64,000 bases of DNA, taken from Chitinophaga filiformis. Its GTDB lineage: Bacteria > Bacteroidota > Bacteroidia > Chitinophagales > Chitinophagaceae. How positions within the stretch are numbered: the first letter of the stretch is position 1; the number at the start of each line of letters is the position of its first letter. The notes under the pieces were generated by a model. It was given only the letters and a program-made list of their open reading frames with translations. It made no database searches and was not told the DNA's origin. The stretch lies in the NCBI RefSeq assembly GCF_900102545.1, contig NZ_FNBN01000003.1, positions 405,330 through 469,329 of the forward strand, read 5' to 3'. Below, piece after piece: positions 1 to 8,957 of the stretch. Position numbers and translations under genes: made by a program.

Positions 1-2114
1 AGTACCTGGTGAAAGCTACAGACGCCAATGGCATCTCTATACTATCCGATACTACAGACCTCATAGATCCGGCTCCTTTACAGGTACAATTCAACACGAC
101 GCCTGCTACCTGTTACGATGGCAGCAATGGTGCGTTGGAAGCACTCGTAAGCGGCGGTACAACACCATACCAATATAACTGGAGTAATGGTAGCCGGAAC
201 GCGTATAATCCTGGTTTACACGCCGGCACATATACAGTGAATATAACTGACTACCATGGTTGCCCTTTATCTGAGGACTCCATAGTTGAACAACCAGCTG
301 CTCCGATAGAGATAGCGCAACAAGTATTGACTCAACCACTTGCCTATGGTTACTCAGATGGTAGTATTAAAATACAGTTGAAAGGTGGTACTGCTAAAGC
401 TGATGGCAGCTACAATGTTAGCTGGCAAAAGGCAGACGGTACACCGTTGGGCAGTGGCGTTGGTCAGGTAGTGGCAGGCGTTTATGAAAACGTGCTGTCA
501 GGTATACCTGCAGGTGATTACAAGGCTATCATTACAGATGCTCAATATACCGGTCCAGACTTGAATATGCAGGGCTGTACGTTGACAGGATTTTTCCCAT
601 TAAAGGAACCACCTCCATTAGAAGTAAGCATCGCGGAACAGCGTTATGTATCCTGTAAGGGAACTGCAGATGGCGTGCTGAAAGCTACCGCCGATGGTGG
701 CGTGCGCATAAACGGTCCGCTGCCATACCGATTTGCGTGGTATAAGAAGGGTAGTGGTGGTTATAACGCTATCGGTCAGACAACACCATCAGCCAGCGGA
801 TTAACAACCGGTACCTATAGAGTGATCATTACAGACGCAAATAATATTGATAAAGTATCTGATTCCTTCCTGCTCGTTGAGCCGGCACTGTTGCAGGTGC
901 AGCTGGCCACCACACCGGTGACCTGCGCCAGTGGAAAGGATGGAGAGGTAAGGACCACCGTTAGTGGTGGTACGGAACCTTTCAGTTATGAATGGACGAA
1001 TGGAGCAGCCACCAGTACTATCAGCAACTTAACAGAAGGATCTTACCTGGTGTTTGTAACAGATTCCCGCGGCTGTGAAGCACAAAACAACGCGGATGTG
1101 TTTATACCCAATGGCCTTGTGGTAAATGCAGACATCATACCACCGGTTTGCGCGGGTAATTGCGATGGTGCTATTAACACGGTGATCAGTGGAGGCATTC
1201 CTCCTTACCGCTATGCATGGAGCAACGGCGGCACTGGCAACAATATAAGCCAGCTGTGTGCGGGTAAATACACGCTTACTATCCAGGACGCTAACAATTG
1301 TAAACGTGTGCAGTCCTTTAATCTGCCAGACCCGTCGCCATTACAGATACAGCTGGGAGGCGACATAACACTCTGTAACGATCAAACCTATACGGTAAAT
1401 GCTATCATAACAGATCCTGCGGCTACTTATACCTGGGGTGGAGAGCCTGCCTTCCAGGCGGCTATGCCGGCCGTGACGGTCAACCAAAGCGGTCAGTACT
1501 GGGTAAGTGTAATGGACGGTAAAGGTTGTATTGGCCGTGATACGATCAACATACAACAACTGAAAGCAGATATCTCGGCAGAATTTGTTGTAGCCACACA
1601 GGTATTTCGTAATGAGGATGTATCGCTGATCAATATCAGCACCCCGATGCCGGAACGCACTGTATGGGAAATACCAACCAGCAAGAACATTACCGTGTTG
1701 CAGAATACGCCGCTGCTGGCAGGACTACGCTTTGCGGATACCGGCGTGTATCGCATCACCCTGCACTCCTATATCGGCAATTGTGAAAAGGTATTCACGA
1801 AAGACATTGCTGTGCTGGAATCGCAGTCTATGCCAGTTCCCGGAGGCGCACAACAGCCGTTCATCACATCGTTTGATGTATTGCCTAACCCTAATAGCGG
1901 GCAATTCACCGTGCGTGTGACCCTGGATAAGGCTGCAGAGATCCGTCTGCGCCTGTTCAATATCATCAGCAACCAGTTGGTGAACGACCGTAAGGAAAGC
2001 GCTGCCGAGCAATTTAACATAGGCTACCAGCTGAATATCACGGCAGGCACTTATGTGCTCCTGCTGGAAACACCGCTGGGCAATCAGATAAGGAAAATCA
2101 TCATCACTCAGTAA
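1..2114 (+). CDS. SprB-repeat surface protein with T9SS sorting domain (5' end cut off by window)
   Basis: The reading frame is open from the window edge (codons before the GTG at 9 read Tyr-Leu), so this is the C-terminal part of a longer protein and the GTG is probably internal. At least 700 residues are visible. It consists of repeated modules of roughly 80-100 residues with the recurring pattern C-(6-9)-G-(8-12)-SGG-x-PPY-x-Y-x-W-SNG followed by GxYtVtitDanGC; this is the SprB repeat known from the Flavobacterium gliding adhesin. The last ~75 residues (FDVLPNPNSGQFTVRV onward, ending GNQIRKIIITQ) match a type A T9SS C-terminal sorting domain. Inference: a T9SS-exported adhesin or surface filament protein. 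It lies 53 bp upstream of a lipoprotein and barrel gene that may help display it. Confidence 0.85.
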   Translation, partial: YLVKATDANGISILSDTTDLIDPAPLQVQFNTTPATCYDGSNGALEALVSGGTTPYQYNWSNGSRNAYNPGLHAGTYTVNITDYHGCPLSEDSIVEQPAAPIEIAQQVLTQPLAYGYSDGSIKIQLKGGTAKADGSYNVSWQKADGTPLGSGVGQVVAGVYENVLSGIPAGDYKAIITDAQYTGPDLNMQGCTLTGFFPLKEPPPLEVSIAEQRYVSCKGTADGVLKATADGGVRINGPLPYRFAWYKKGSGGYNAIGQTTPSASGLTTGTYRVIITDANNIDKVSDSFLLVEPALLQVQLATTPVTCASGKDGEVRTTVSGGTEPFSYEWTNGAATSTISNLTEGSYLVFVTDSRGCEAQNNADVFIPNGLVVNADIIPPVCAGNCDGAINTVISGGIPPYRYAWSNGGTGNNISQLCAGKYTLTIQDANNCKRVQSFNLPDPSPLQIQLGGDITLCNDQTYTVNAIITDPAATYTWGGEPAFQAAMPAVTVNQSGQYWVSVMDGKGCIGRDTINIQQLKADISAEFVVATQVFRNEDVSLINISTPMPERTVWEIPTSKNITVLQNTPLLAGLRFADTGVYRITLHSYIGNCEKVFTKDIAVLESQSMPVPGGAQQPFITSFDVLPNPNSGQFTVRVTLDKAAEIRLRLFNIISNQLVNDRKESAAEQFNIGYQLNITAGTYVLLLETPLGNQIRKIIITQ

Positions 2115-2167
2115 TTACTGAAGGAGATACCGTTGACAGCTAAACGCAGTATAAGCTTTCGAACAAT

Positions 2168-3511
2168 ATGAAGACGAAACTAATATCCTATACTATATTC
2201 ATACTGCTACTGGCTGCATGTTACAAAGAAGTGCCACGGCCCCTTACAGTGGACTTCGCCTACGTGCTGGCAGATAGTTCGCATACTGTACCGATATCTG
2301 TAAACATCGCCAACCGCAGCACTGGCGCTACCGGTTTTAAGTGGAGTTTTGAAGGTGGCGAACCTGCTACCTCCGACTACGAGAACCCGGGAGCCATCAG
2401 CTTCGCGCAGGCCGGTCCGCACAAGATCACATTAGAAGCCTGGAATGACGACACCCGGAGTAGCAAGACCATTACACTGGTGCTGGACAGTGCAGTACAG
2501 GTGTCTTTTGATGCTGAGATACAGGTGAATGATTTTTCACCCGTACAGGTGAAACTCACTAACCATACCACAGGCGCCAGCAGTTATAACTGGACTTTCC
2601 AGGATGGCGATCCGGCCAGTGCCAATACCGCCGTACCGCCAGCAGTTACTTTCACCACACCAGGGCCGCATACCATTACCCTGCAGGTGAGTAATGGCGG
2701 ACAACAGTTCACTGCCAGCAAAACCATCACCGTAAAGTCTCCTTTACATACGGATTTTACCCTGAACCCCGGACCATTCGACGACGACTACGAAGCGCCG
2801 TTGACAGCAGTACTCGGTGGTAAAAGTGTGAGCTACCTTACACAGCAGTGGCAGTGTGCAGGTGGTGTGCTGGATAGCGATACATCCTCTGCGAATACGG
2901 TATACTTTGCCAATCCGGGTACCTATACCATTACATTGACAAATACTAATGGGAAGGGATCAGAAACAGTGAATAAAACTATCACAGTAAAACCTAATTC
3001 GCACCTCCGTACTATTACGGATGTAAAACTAGGTATCAGCACTGCGCATGCAGATATTGGCTGTTTTTATTCTACCCGCCTGCGAAAGGTATACCGCAAA
3101 AACGATGATCTGACAAAAGAGGGGAAAGAGATTGACCTGGTATTCTTTGGGCTGAGCCGCAGCTTTACCTATAACAAATTTGTATCGCCGGATTCTGCTA
3201 CAAGTTATACCTTCTCCGCCATACCCGGCGCTACGGTGACGCGTTTCATCAACAGGCAGGAACAATGCAATTGTGGTGTGTCATTCAGCGTAAGCGATTT
3301 TGACAACATGCAGACAGATGCTCCTTTGCAAGCCCTGCAACTGCCAGCCGGCGCTAACGGCAACCTGCAATTTGATCAGACAGTATTACCCCGTATTATA
3401 TTATTCCAGACGGCAGATGGCCGTAAAGGCGCCATTAAGATAAAGGACTATGTGCTGGAAGGCACCACAGCCTATATAGTGGCGGATATTAAAGTCCAGA
3501 AATATGAATAG
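2168..3511 (+). CDS. PKD-repeat lipoprotein
   Basis: 447 residues. The N-terminus is a lipoprotein signal with lipobox LLAAC, lipidated Cys at about residue 18. Three PKD/Ig-like beta domains follow (about 25-105, 108-190 and 195-275), each with the pattern YxWxFxdGdPasS...PxxvtFxxpGPHtITLxxxN. The last ~165 residues are a distinct domain without a family I recognise; it contains a CNCG motif. PKD domains are usually carbohydrate- or protein-binding beta sandwiches, so an outer-membrane-anchored surface role is likely. The 3' end overlaps the following barrel gene by 8 nt, so the two are probably translationally coupled. A decayed short copy of this gene lies at 6348-6563. Confidence 0.8.
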   Translation: MKTKLISYTIFILLLAACYKEVPRPLTVDFAYVLADSSHTVPISVNIANRSTGATGFKWSFEGGEPATSDYENPGAISFAQAGPHKITLEAWNDDTRSSKTITLVLDSAVQVSFDAEIQVNDFSPVQVKLTNHTTGASSYNWTFQDGDPASANTAVPPAVTFTTPGPHTITLQVSNGGQQFTASKTITVKSPLHTDFTLNPGPFDDDYEAPLTAVLGGKSVSYLTQQWQCAGGVLDSDTSSANTVYFANPGTYTITLTNTNGKGSETVNKTITVKPNSHLRTITDVKLGISTAHADIGCFYSTRLRKVYRKNDDLTKEGKEIDLVFFGLSRSFTYNKFVSPDSATSYTFSAIPGATVTRFINRQEQCNCGVSFSVSDFDNMQTDAPLQALQLPAGANGNLQFDQTVLPRIILFQTADGRKGAIKIKDYVLEGTTAYIVADIKVQKYE

Positions 3512-5228
3512 ATCCCGTATCCTATACCTGTGTACTGCTGCATTACTGCTACCGCTGCTGTCATCCGCGCAGCAGGTAGACCTGGAACATATCCGGGATC
3601 TGTTTGGCAAGGGAAGACCTTTGAAAGTGAACGGCGGACTAAACGCCAGTACTGTATTCAATAGCGGCAGTGGTGGCGGCAGGCAGCCGTTTACCTGGTT
3701 CCTGAACGGTAGCCTTAATACCAATATACTGGGGCGGATCAATCTGCCTTTTTCGTTTAACCTGACCAATGCCGGAGCAGGTTATTCGTACCCTACCTTA
3801 CCTAACCGTCTGAGCCTGCATCCCTCTTATAAAGGAGTAACTGCCCACATAGGCGACGTAGCCATGTCGTTTTCTCCCTATACCTTAAACGGTCATCAGT
3901 TTACGGGCGTAGGATTGGATATCGCTCCACAGCAGACCTGGAGCATCAGCGTGATGTACGGGCGACTGCTGCGCGCAGTAGATTACGACAGCACCAATCG
4001 GGGCATATTGCCTACATACCGGCGTATGGGTTATGGCGCTAAGCTTTCCTTAACGCAGCCAAATTATGCGCTGTCCCTGAATTTTTTGCGTGCCCAGGAT
4101 TTCGTAGATCCTATGCAATATATCCCGGATAGCCTGCACATCTTTCCTAAAGCAAACCTTGCTGTGAGCATTACCGGTATGCTGCGGCCTGCCAAAGGAC
4201 TGGAATTTACCATGGAATACGCCAACAGTGCCATGAAACTGGATAAACGGGACTATCATCCTACCAGGTCGGATCGTGGTAACCTGCTGGAAAACGTATT
4301 TATGTATGATATCAAGAATACGCAGTTCTTTAAAGCTATCAGAGCAGGAATGAACTACACATTTCATAAAAGTGTGATAGGATTAGGTTATGAGCGTATA
4401 GATCCCGGTTACCAGACGCTGGGCACCTACTATATGAATAATGACCTGGAAAATATTACTGTGAATCTGTCGCAACCATTGCTGCATGATAAGGCCACCA
4501 TATCCGGCAATGTGGGGTACCAGCGCGACGATCTGAATCATACCAAGGCCGGCGCCACATTCCGCATGGTTAGTGCGATAAATGCGACTTATATGCCCAA
4601 TGAAAAATGGAATACGAACTTTACCTATTCCAACTTCCAGACCTACACGCACATAAAACCGCAGTTTGATTATATCAATCAGACGAATCCCTATGAGAAT
4701 ATGGATACGCTGAACTTTAAACAGATATCGCAGAGTGCCGGACTAACGATTACCTATATGCTAAAAGCCAATAAGACCAAGAGCCACAACATCAACCTGA
4801 ACCTGAATGTACAGGATGCGGCAGATATTCAGAACGATGTGCTTTGGAAAGGTAACGGGTCGCGGTTCTATAATTCAAGCACCGCATATACCTTGTTACT
4901 GATACCGCGGCAGATAAGCTTTACCGGTGCTTTTAATCTGAGCTATAATACCATTGGGAGGGATGACTTTCTTACACTGGGCCCTACGCTGGGTATGAAC
5001 GCACGGTTATTTGAGAAGAAAATGACGGCTGGTTTTAACAGCTCATACAATAGCAGCGCCAGCAATGGAGAGCAACAGGGGCAGGTACTGAATTTTCGTG
5101 TAAATGCGGCGTACATGTTCATGAAAAAACATAACCTGAATATGAATGCGGTGCATCAAACACGGTGGACGCCCAGGGGCACAGCGAGTAATGTGACGGC
5201 GACCTTTGGGTATAGTTATAGTTTTTGA
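3504..5228 (+). CDS. Outer-membrane beta-barrel protein
   Basis: 574 residues with a Sec signal peptide (hydrophobic segment LCTAALLLPLLSSAQ, cleavage after SAQ). The rest is rich in alternating aromatic/polar strands and ends in a terminal Phe (FGYSYSF), typical of outer-membrane barrels folded by BamA. There is no TonB box, plug or SusC signature. It starts inside the end of the PKD lipoprotein gene and shares its operon with the SprB-repeat protein, so it may be a partner that anchors or exports those surface proteins; that role is inference. It is much longer than the PorP/SprF proteins usually linked to SprB and I do not place it in that family. A strong hairpin follows at 5273-5301. Confidence 0.7.
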   Translation: MNRSRILYLCTAALLLPLLSSAQQVDLEHIRDLFGKGRPLKVNGGLNASTVFNSGSGGGRQPFTWFLNGSLNTNILGRINLPFSFNLTNAGAGYSYPTLPNRLSLHPSYKGVTAHIGDVAMSFSPYTLNGHQFTGVGLDIAPQQTWSISVMYGRLLRAVDYDSTNRGILPTYRRMGYGAKLSLTQPNYALSLNFLRAQDFVDPMQYIPDSLHIFPKANLAVSITGMLRPAKGLEFTMEYANSAMKLDKRDYHPTRSDRGNLLENVFMYDIKNTQFFKAIRAGMNYTFHKSVIGLGYERIDPGYQTLGTYYMNNDLENITVNLSQPLLHDKATISGNVGYQRDDLNHTKAGATFRMVSAINATYMPNEKWNTNFTYSNFQTYTHIKPQFDYINQTNPYENMDTLNFKQISQSAGLTITYMLKANKTKSHNINLNLNVQDAADIQNDVLWKGNGSRFYNSSTAYTLLLIPRQISFTGAFNLSYNTIGRDDFLTLGPTLGMNARLFEKKMTAGFNSSYNSSASNGEQQGQVLNFRVNAAYMFMKKHNLNMNAVHQTRWTPRGTASNVTATFGYSYSF

Positions 5229-5272
5229 GGTAAGGAACTTTATGATCGGCAGACGACTGCACCAGCAACAGC

Positions 5273-5301
5273 GAGGCCGCCCGCTGCAAGCGGACGGCCT
5301 C
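5273..5301. terminator. Bidirectional hairpin terminator
   Basis: A 7-bp stem (GAGGCCG/CGGCCTC), one C-A mismatch, then a 5-bp stem closed by a 3-nt loop. It sits between the convergent barrel gene (+) and DUF4126-like gene (-). No strong T run follows on either side. Confidence 0.65.
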
Positions 5302-5317
5302 TAGGTTTATACATAGT

Positions 5318-5848
5318 CTATATTCGGTCGTCGTTCAGTAAAATACTTCCCAGGCAGATCATTGCCACATCCTCGACCAGCCCTGCTATGGGATCGGGTG
5401 TGCCGGTGATCTTTCCAAATTTCTTTCTCGCATAATAAGTTACGTAAGCACCTGCGCAGGCCGCTGCGGCGCCTATCAGAGCACCCAGCCACATACTCTT
5501 ACGTTTTCGTTTGCTAACGATGGCCCCGGTAAGGGCGCCTGAGATACCTCTGCTGATCAGACCTGCCGGTTCAATCCTGTCGCCTATGCCGGGTAGTTTA
5601 TCAACATAAGTTTCCCCGGCAGCCATTAAAGTCAATATCTTACTTTCAGGGAAGATGAGCGCAGGGGCCAGCGTTGTACGGGAGCCGGCAATAGCACTCA
5701 CTCCGGCAATAACAGCGATATCCCTGGCGCTGTTGCCATTCATATGCTGCTTAGCTGTCTTTATTTCCCTGGTTTTTGTATTGCCTGTAGTCGCGTGTGT
5801 ACCATTTCTCATGTTGTGAAATTTAGATGATACATTGTTAAAGGCCAT
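5318..5848 (-). CDS. DUF4126-like small membrane protein
   Basis: Up to 176 residues from the start at 5848; a second Met at 5743 would give 141 residues and begins just before the conserved part (ARDIAVIAGVSAIAGSRTTLAPAL). The 35 residues before it are polar and low in complexity, so the shorter form is plausible. Visible features are a first hydrophobic stretch with GSRTTLAPAL, a DKLPGIGDRIEP turn, a Gly/Ala-rich segment (GISGALTGAIV) and a strong membrane helix (WLGALIGAAAACAGAYVTYYARKKFG). The pattern fits DUF4126-type membrane proteins, whose function is unknown. It is convergent with the barrel gene and monocistronic. Confidence 0.6.
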   Translation of the reverse strand: MAFNNVSSKFHNMRNGTHATTGNTKTREIKTAKQHMNGNSARDIAVIAGVSAIAGSRTTLAPALIFPESKILTLMAAGETYVDKLPGIGDRIEPAGLISRGISGALTGAIVSKRKRKSMWLGALIGAAAACAGAYVTYYARKKFGKITGTPDPIAGLVEDVAMICLGSILLNDDRI

Positions 5849-6347
5849 TCGGATATATGTTATACCACTTTCGTACCAGTAAATATCGGGTACAGCAGCA
5901 CACTCAGCCTGTCGGGATCATCCATGCACGAAACTCAGCTATAGCAAGAATAGCTGTGATAAACGGTTTTAGCAGATAATGACAATTTTTTGCTGCGGCA
6001 GAATAGCCCTAAAATTATAATGATATCAATGTGTTAGCACCGTGCTCAGGTAATACTGTAGCAAGACTGTTGTGTAAAATGTCCTACATTCTGGCATTTT
6101 ATTTGGGACCGGTATAACATATACGTCTCAGCTTTACCAATGCGAAGGGCCTTTCATCCAATAACCGTTAACTGACGTATGGAGAAACCGGCAACTTTTC
6201 CCTCATTTCTTTCTCTTTCTTAATGGTAGTTTTTATAGTCCTGAATCCACTGCGCTTATAGGTACAGATATATAAAAAAATATATCTATCTTAGTGTGAT
6301 TTTAATATATTCGTCTTCGTTTGTACTAAGCACACCAGACCCTACCT
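5849..6347. other. 499-bp gap with a 14-nt inverted repeat
   Basis: No convincing gene or RNA was seen. It should hold the promoter of the DUF4126-like gene (-) and of the downstream + strand cluster. An imperfect inverted repeat (ATATATGTTATACC at 5853-5866, GGTATAACATATAC at 6111-6124, 13 of 14 matching) brackets about 245 bp. An AT-rich stretch (about 6267-6290) precedes the pseudogene. Confidence 0.5.
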
Positions 6348-6563
6348 ATGAATAAGATAACCTACAGACTGGGGTTATGCCTGTTGTTGACATTTAAAGA
6401 AGTAGGAATACCCGTTGCTACTGATTTTATTTACACTGCAAAAGATAGCATACACCGCATTCACATTATCAGTTTTACAAACAGCACTATTGGTGCAGCC
6501 GACCCGGTTAATGGACAATTTACTGTAGTGCGCCCACACAATTCAACATTAATTACCAGCTGA
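6348..6563 (+). pseudogene. Remnant of a PKD lipoprotein gene
   Basis: The 71 encoded residues line up with the first ~95 residues of the PKD lipoprotein at 2168. Shared positions include FKEV/YKEV, then P..(T/V)DF.Y...DS.H...I...N.S.GA, and further on the RPHNSTL segment against GPHKITL of the first PKD domain. Between these two blocks about 20-25 residues (the WSF.GG part of the domain) are missing. The lipobox Cys is gone and the frame stops before the second PKD domain. I read this as an internally deleted, truncated duplicate. A short secreted protein cannot be excluded, but the loss of the lipobox and of the PKD core argues for decay. Confidence 0.6.
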
Positions 6564-6650
6564 ATATAACGACAAACACTTACCTGTTGCCCGGGACTTC
6601 ATTGGGCAACGCGGTCAGAGAAATTGTCATAAACATGTAGCAATCAGAAA

Positions 6651-8948
6651 ATGAAAAACAGCATATATAACACATTCCGTATAGCGCTGCTGGCAGGCGT
6701 GCTGCTGTGCGCCGGCTATTTCAGATCGGCCGCGCAGAAGTATCCTGTGAAAGTGCAGGTGCAGTTATTGCAACCTGTAACGCCGCAGCTGATTGATCTC
6801 TATACAGGTACGCAGGGCAGAATGATTGTCACCCTGCTGAACACTGACCTGCAGAATCCTACATTAACCGTCCGCTTACGCTTTACTATCAAGGGTGGGA
6901 ATGCGGTGCTGCGTAATAAGGACTATGTTTATTATCCGTCTATTCAACTGGATGCCGGTATTCCACTGCGACTAAGCCTGGAAGATCTGGAACCTTATTT
7001 TCAGTTGAATAATCTCGACGCTTCGGGCATCCCTCCTTCACAACTGATGCCGAACATCCTCCTGCCGGATGGTTATTATACTTTCTGTGTAGAGGTGATA
7101 GAAGTGAAGAGCGGCCAGCAGGTCAGCAATAGTACGCAGGGGTGTTCTCCGCCTGCATGGATCAGTATGAGTCAGCCGCCTTTATTGAACCTGCCTGTCA
7201 AGGGTGGGGGTGTGGCATTCAGGGAACCCCTGAATATTGTTTTTAACTGGACGCCCCGGCATATGAGTAGCGCCAATGCTGCTTTCCAGACGGAATATGA
7301 GTTCACGTTGACAGAGTTGTGGGATACGGTGATTGCACCGGAGGCAGCATTCCTGAATTCGCCTCCCTTATATCAGACCATTACCAATACCACTACGTTA
7401 TTGTATGGACCTGCAGAACCTCCGCTCTTGCCGGGCAAGCGATATGCATGGCGGGTAAAGGCAAAAGCGAAGATGGGCGTCAATGAATATGATGTATTCC
7501 TGAACAATGGTTACAGTGAGATCTTCTGGTTTGTATTACAGGAAGACTGCCAGCCGCCGCAGCAGGTACTGGCAACAATAGAAGAAAACGTCGTTACAGT
7601 CAGTTGGTTGCCACAACCCAAAATGTCTGAATACATAGTAGAATATCGCGAAGCGAATAAAGACAACGCAGAATGGTTCAGCATAAAAACAACGGAAGAC
7701 CATGTAGCAATTTATGATGCGGTACCGGGCAGAAGTTATGACTACCGTGTGGGTGGTTATTGTGTGGCAGCAATAAAAACAATGGGCGATCAGCATGGTT
7801 TTGAGATGCCTGCAAGAGACAGTACTGATAATAAGAACTGTGGATTATTACCTGATATCAAACTGGCTAACCAGGAACCTCTTAAGGAATTGAAGAACGG
7901 TGATCAGATCCTGGCGGGCGATTTCCCTGTGCGTCTTACAAGCGTATCTGGCGCTGGCACATTCCAGGGAACGGGTTATGTGATGATCCCATTCCTGAGC
8001 GATACGAGAGTAAAAGTGAAGTTTAGCAATATCACCGTCAATACCAGCCACCAGTTGCTGAGTGGTGTGATACAAACCACTTTCGATAGCACGGCAGCAC
8101 AGGTAGTAGGGGTTGACGATGCGATACAGGCCGTAAGAGATCTGGCGAGTGTGGTGAATGACCTGGCGCATCTGACGATAGATAGTGACTATCTGATGGT
8201 GAAAGAGTTGGCTGACGAGATCAGGAAACTGGCGGAGGATGAATTGCCGGAAGATCTGAAAGAGCGTATTACTAAAGCTGCGGACAACCTGGAGCAGACC
8301 AAGAACGACTACGATAAGGCGAAGGCAGAATATGAGAATGCGAAAACACCGGAGGAGAAAGCCGCGGCAAAAGAGAAGAAGGACAAGGCAGCAGCTGCAT
8401 TTGAAGAAGCGAAAAAAGAAGTTGATGCAGTAAATAAGGAGAAGGAAGAATTCGTGAAGTCGGTTACTGATATGTTGGTGAAGGCAGTTAAAGGCCTGAA
8501 ATCGGATTATAATGACAGCAAGCGTACGAAGATCAATGAAGATTTCAATGCCAGCAGGAAAGCATTAAATGATATGATCAGTGAAACGAAGAAGGCGATC
8601 CTGGATGGAAGGTCAATGCCTGCAAACACAAGTCGGGGGCAGAACGCTGTTGTTATCGCCATCGACAGTGTAGAAGTATCAGCACCTGAAGATCAGTTTT
8701 CAAAACTGAGTGTCGCATTTAAAGAGGCGGAATTGCAGAAGAATAAAATGGCGGTTGTAGATATGTTTGACCAGCATATATCCAGTAAAGAATATTATGC
8801 ATTTATAACCCAGGTACTGAAAATAAATGGTAAGAATCTCGTCGATTACATCATAGCGGAAAGGAACGATGAGGTGGATGATGAGGTGATCGTTGATAAT
8901 CTGAAAGTCGAGCTGGAACAATTAATTACTGATCTGTTGAATAAATAA
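6651..8948 (+). CDS. Secreted protein with fibronectin-III domain and coiled coil
   Basis: 765 residues with a Sec signal peptide (cleavage near SAAQ, residue ~29). The N-terminal ~160 residues (VQVQLLQPVTPQLIDLY... to YCVEVIEVKSG) form a beta-rich domain; I have a tentative memory that Bacteroidota proteins with this start are annotated TANFOR-domain proteins. A second beta domain follows (~190-295, with FNWTPRH and YAWRVKAKA), then an Fn3 domain (~300-375, VTVSWLPQPKMSEYIVEYRE). The C-terminal third is highly charged, with a long coiled coil around 535-625 rich in Lys, Glu and Ala. There is no T9SS tail. It ends 9 nt before the Hint-toxin carrier, so the two are very likely co-expressed, and it may be a structural or export partner. 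No enzymatic motif was seen. Confidence 0.7.
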   Translation: MKNSIYNTFRIALLAGVLLCAGYFRSAAQKYPVKVQVQLLQPVTPQLIDLYTGTQGRMIVTLLNTDLQNPTLTVRLRFTIKGGNAVLRNKDYVYYPSIQLDAGIPLRLSLEDLEPYFQLNNLDASGIPPSQLMPNILLPDGYYTFCVEVIEVKSGQQVSNSTQGCSPPAWISMSQPPLLNLPVKGGGVAFREPLNIVFNWTPRHMSSANAAFQTEYEFTLTELWDTVIAPEAAFLNSPPLYQTITNTTTLLYGPAEPPLLPGKRYAWRVKAKAKMGVNEYDVFLNNGYSEIFWFVLQEDCQPPQQVLATIEENVVTVSWLPQPKMSEYIVEYREANKDNAEWFSIKTTEDHVAIYDAVPGRSYDYRVGGYCVAAIKTMGDQHGFEMPARDSTDNKNCGLLPDIKLANQEPLKELKNGDQILAGDFPVRLTSVSGAGTFQGTGYVMIPFLSDTRVKVKFSNITVNTSHQLLSGVIQTTFDSTAAQVVGVDDAIQAVRDLASVVNDLAHLTIDSDYLMVKELADEIRKLAEDELPEDLKERITKAADNLEQTKNDYDKAKAEYENAKTPEEKAAAKEKKDKAAAAFEEAKKEVDAVNKEKEEFVKSVTDMLVKAVKGLKSDYNDSKRTKINEDFNASRKALNDMISETKKAILDGRSMPANTSRGQNAVVIAIDSVEVSAPEDQFSKLSVAFKEAELQKNKMAVVDMFDQHISSKEYYAFITQVLKINGKNLVDYIIAERNDEVDDEVIVDNLKVELEQLITDLLNK

Positions 8949-8957
8949 GCTGGTAAT

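Noticed and set aside
9..2114. Repeats resembling a CRISPR or tandem DNA repeat
   Set aside because: The repetition is at protein level (SprB modules of 80-100 residues); the DNA is not near-identical between units.
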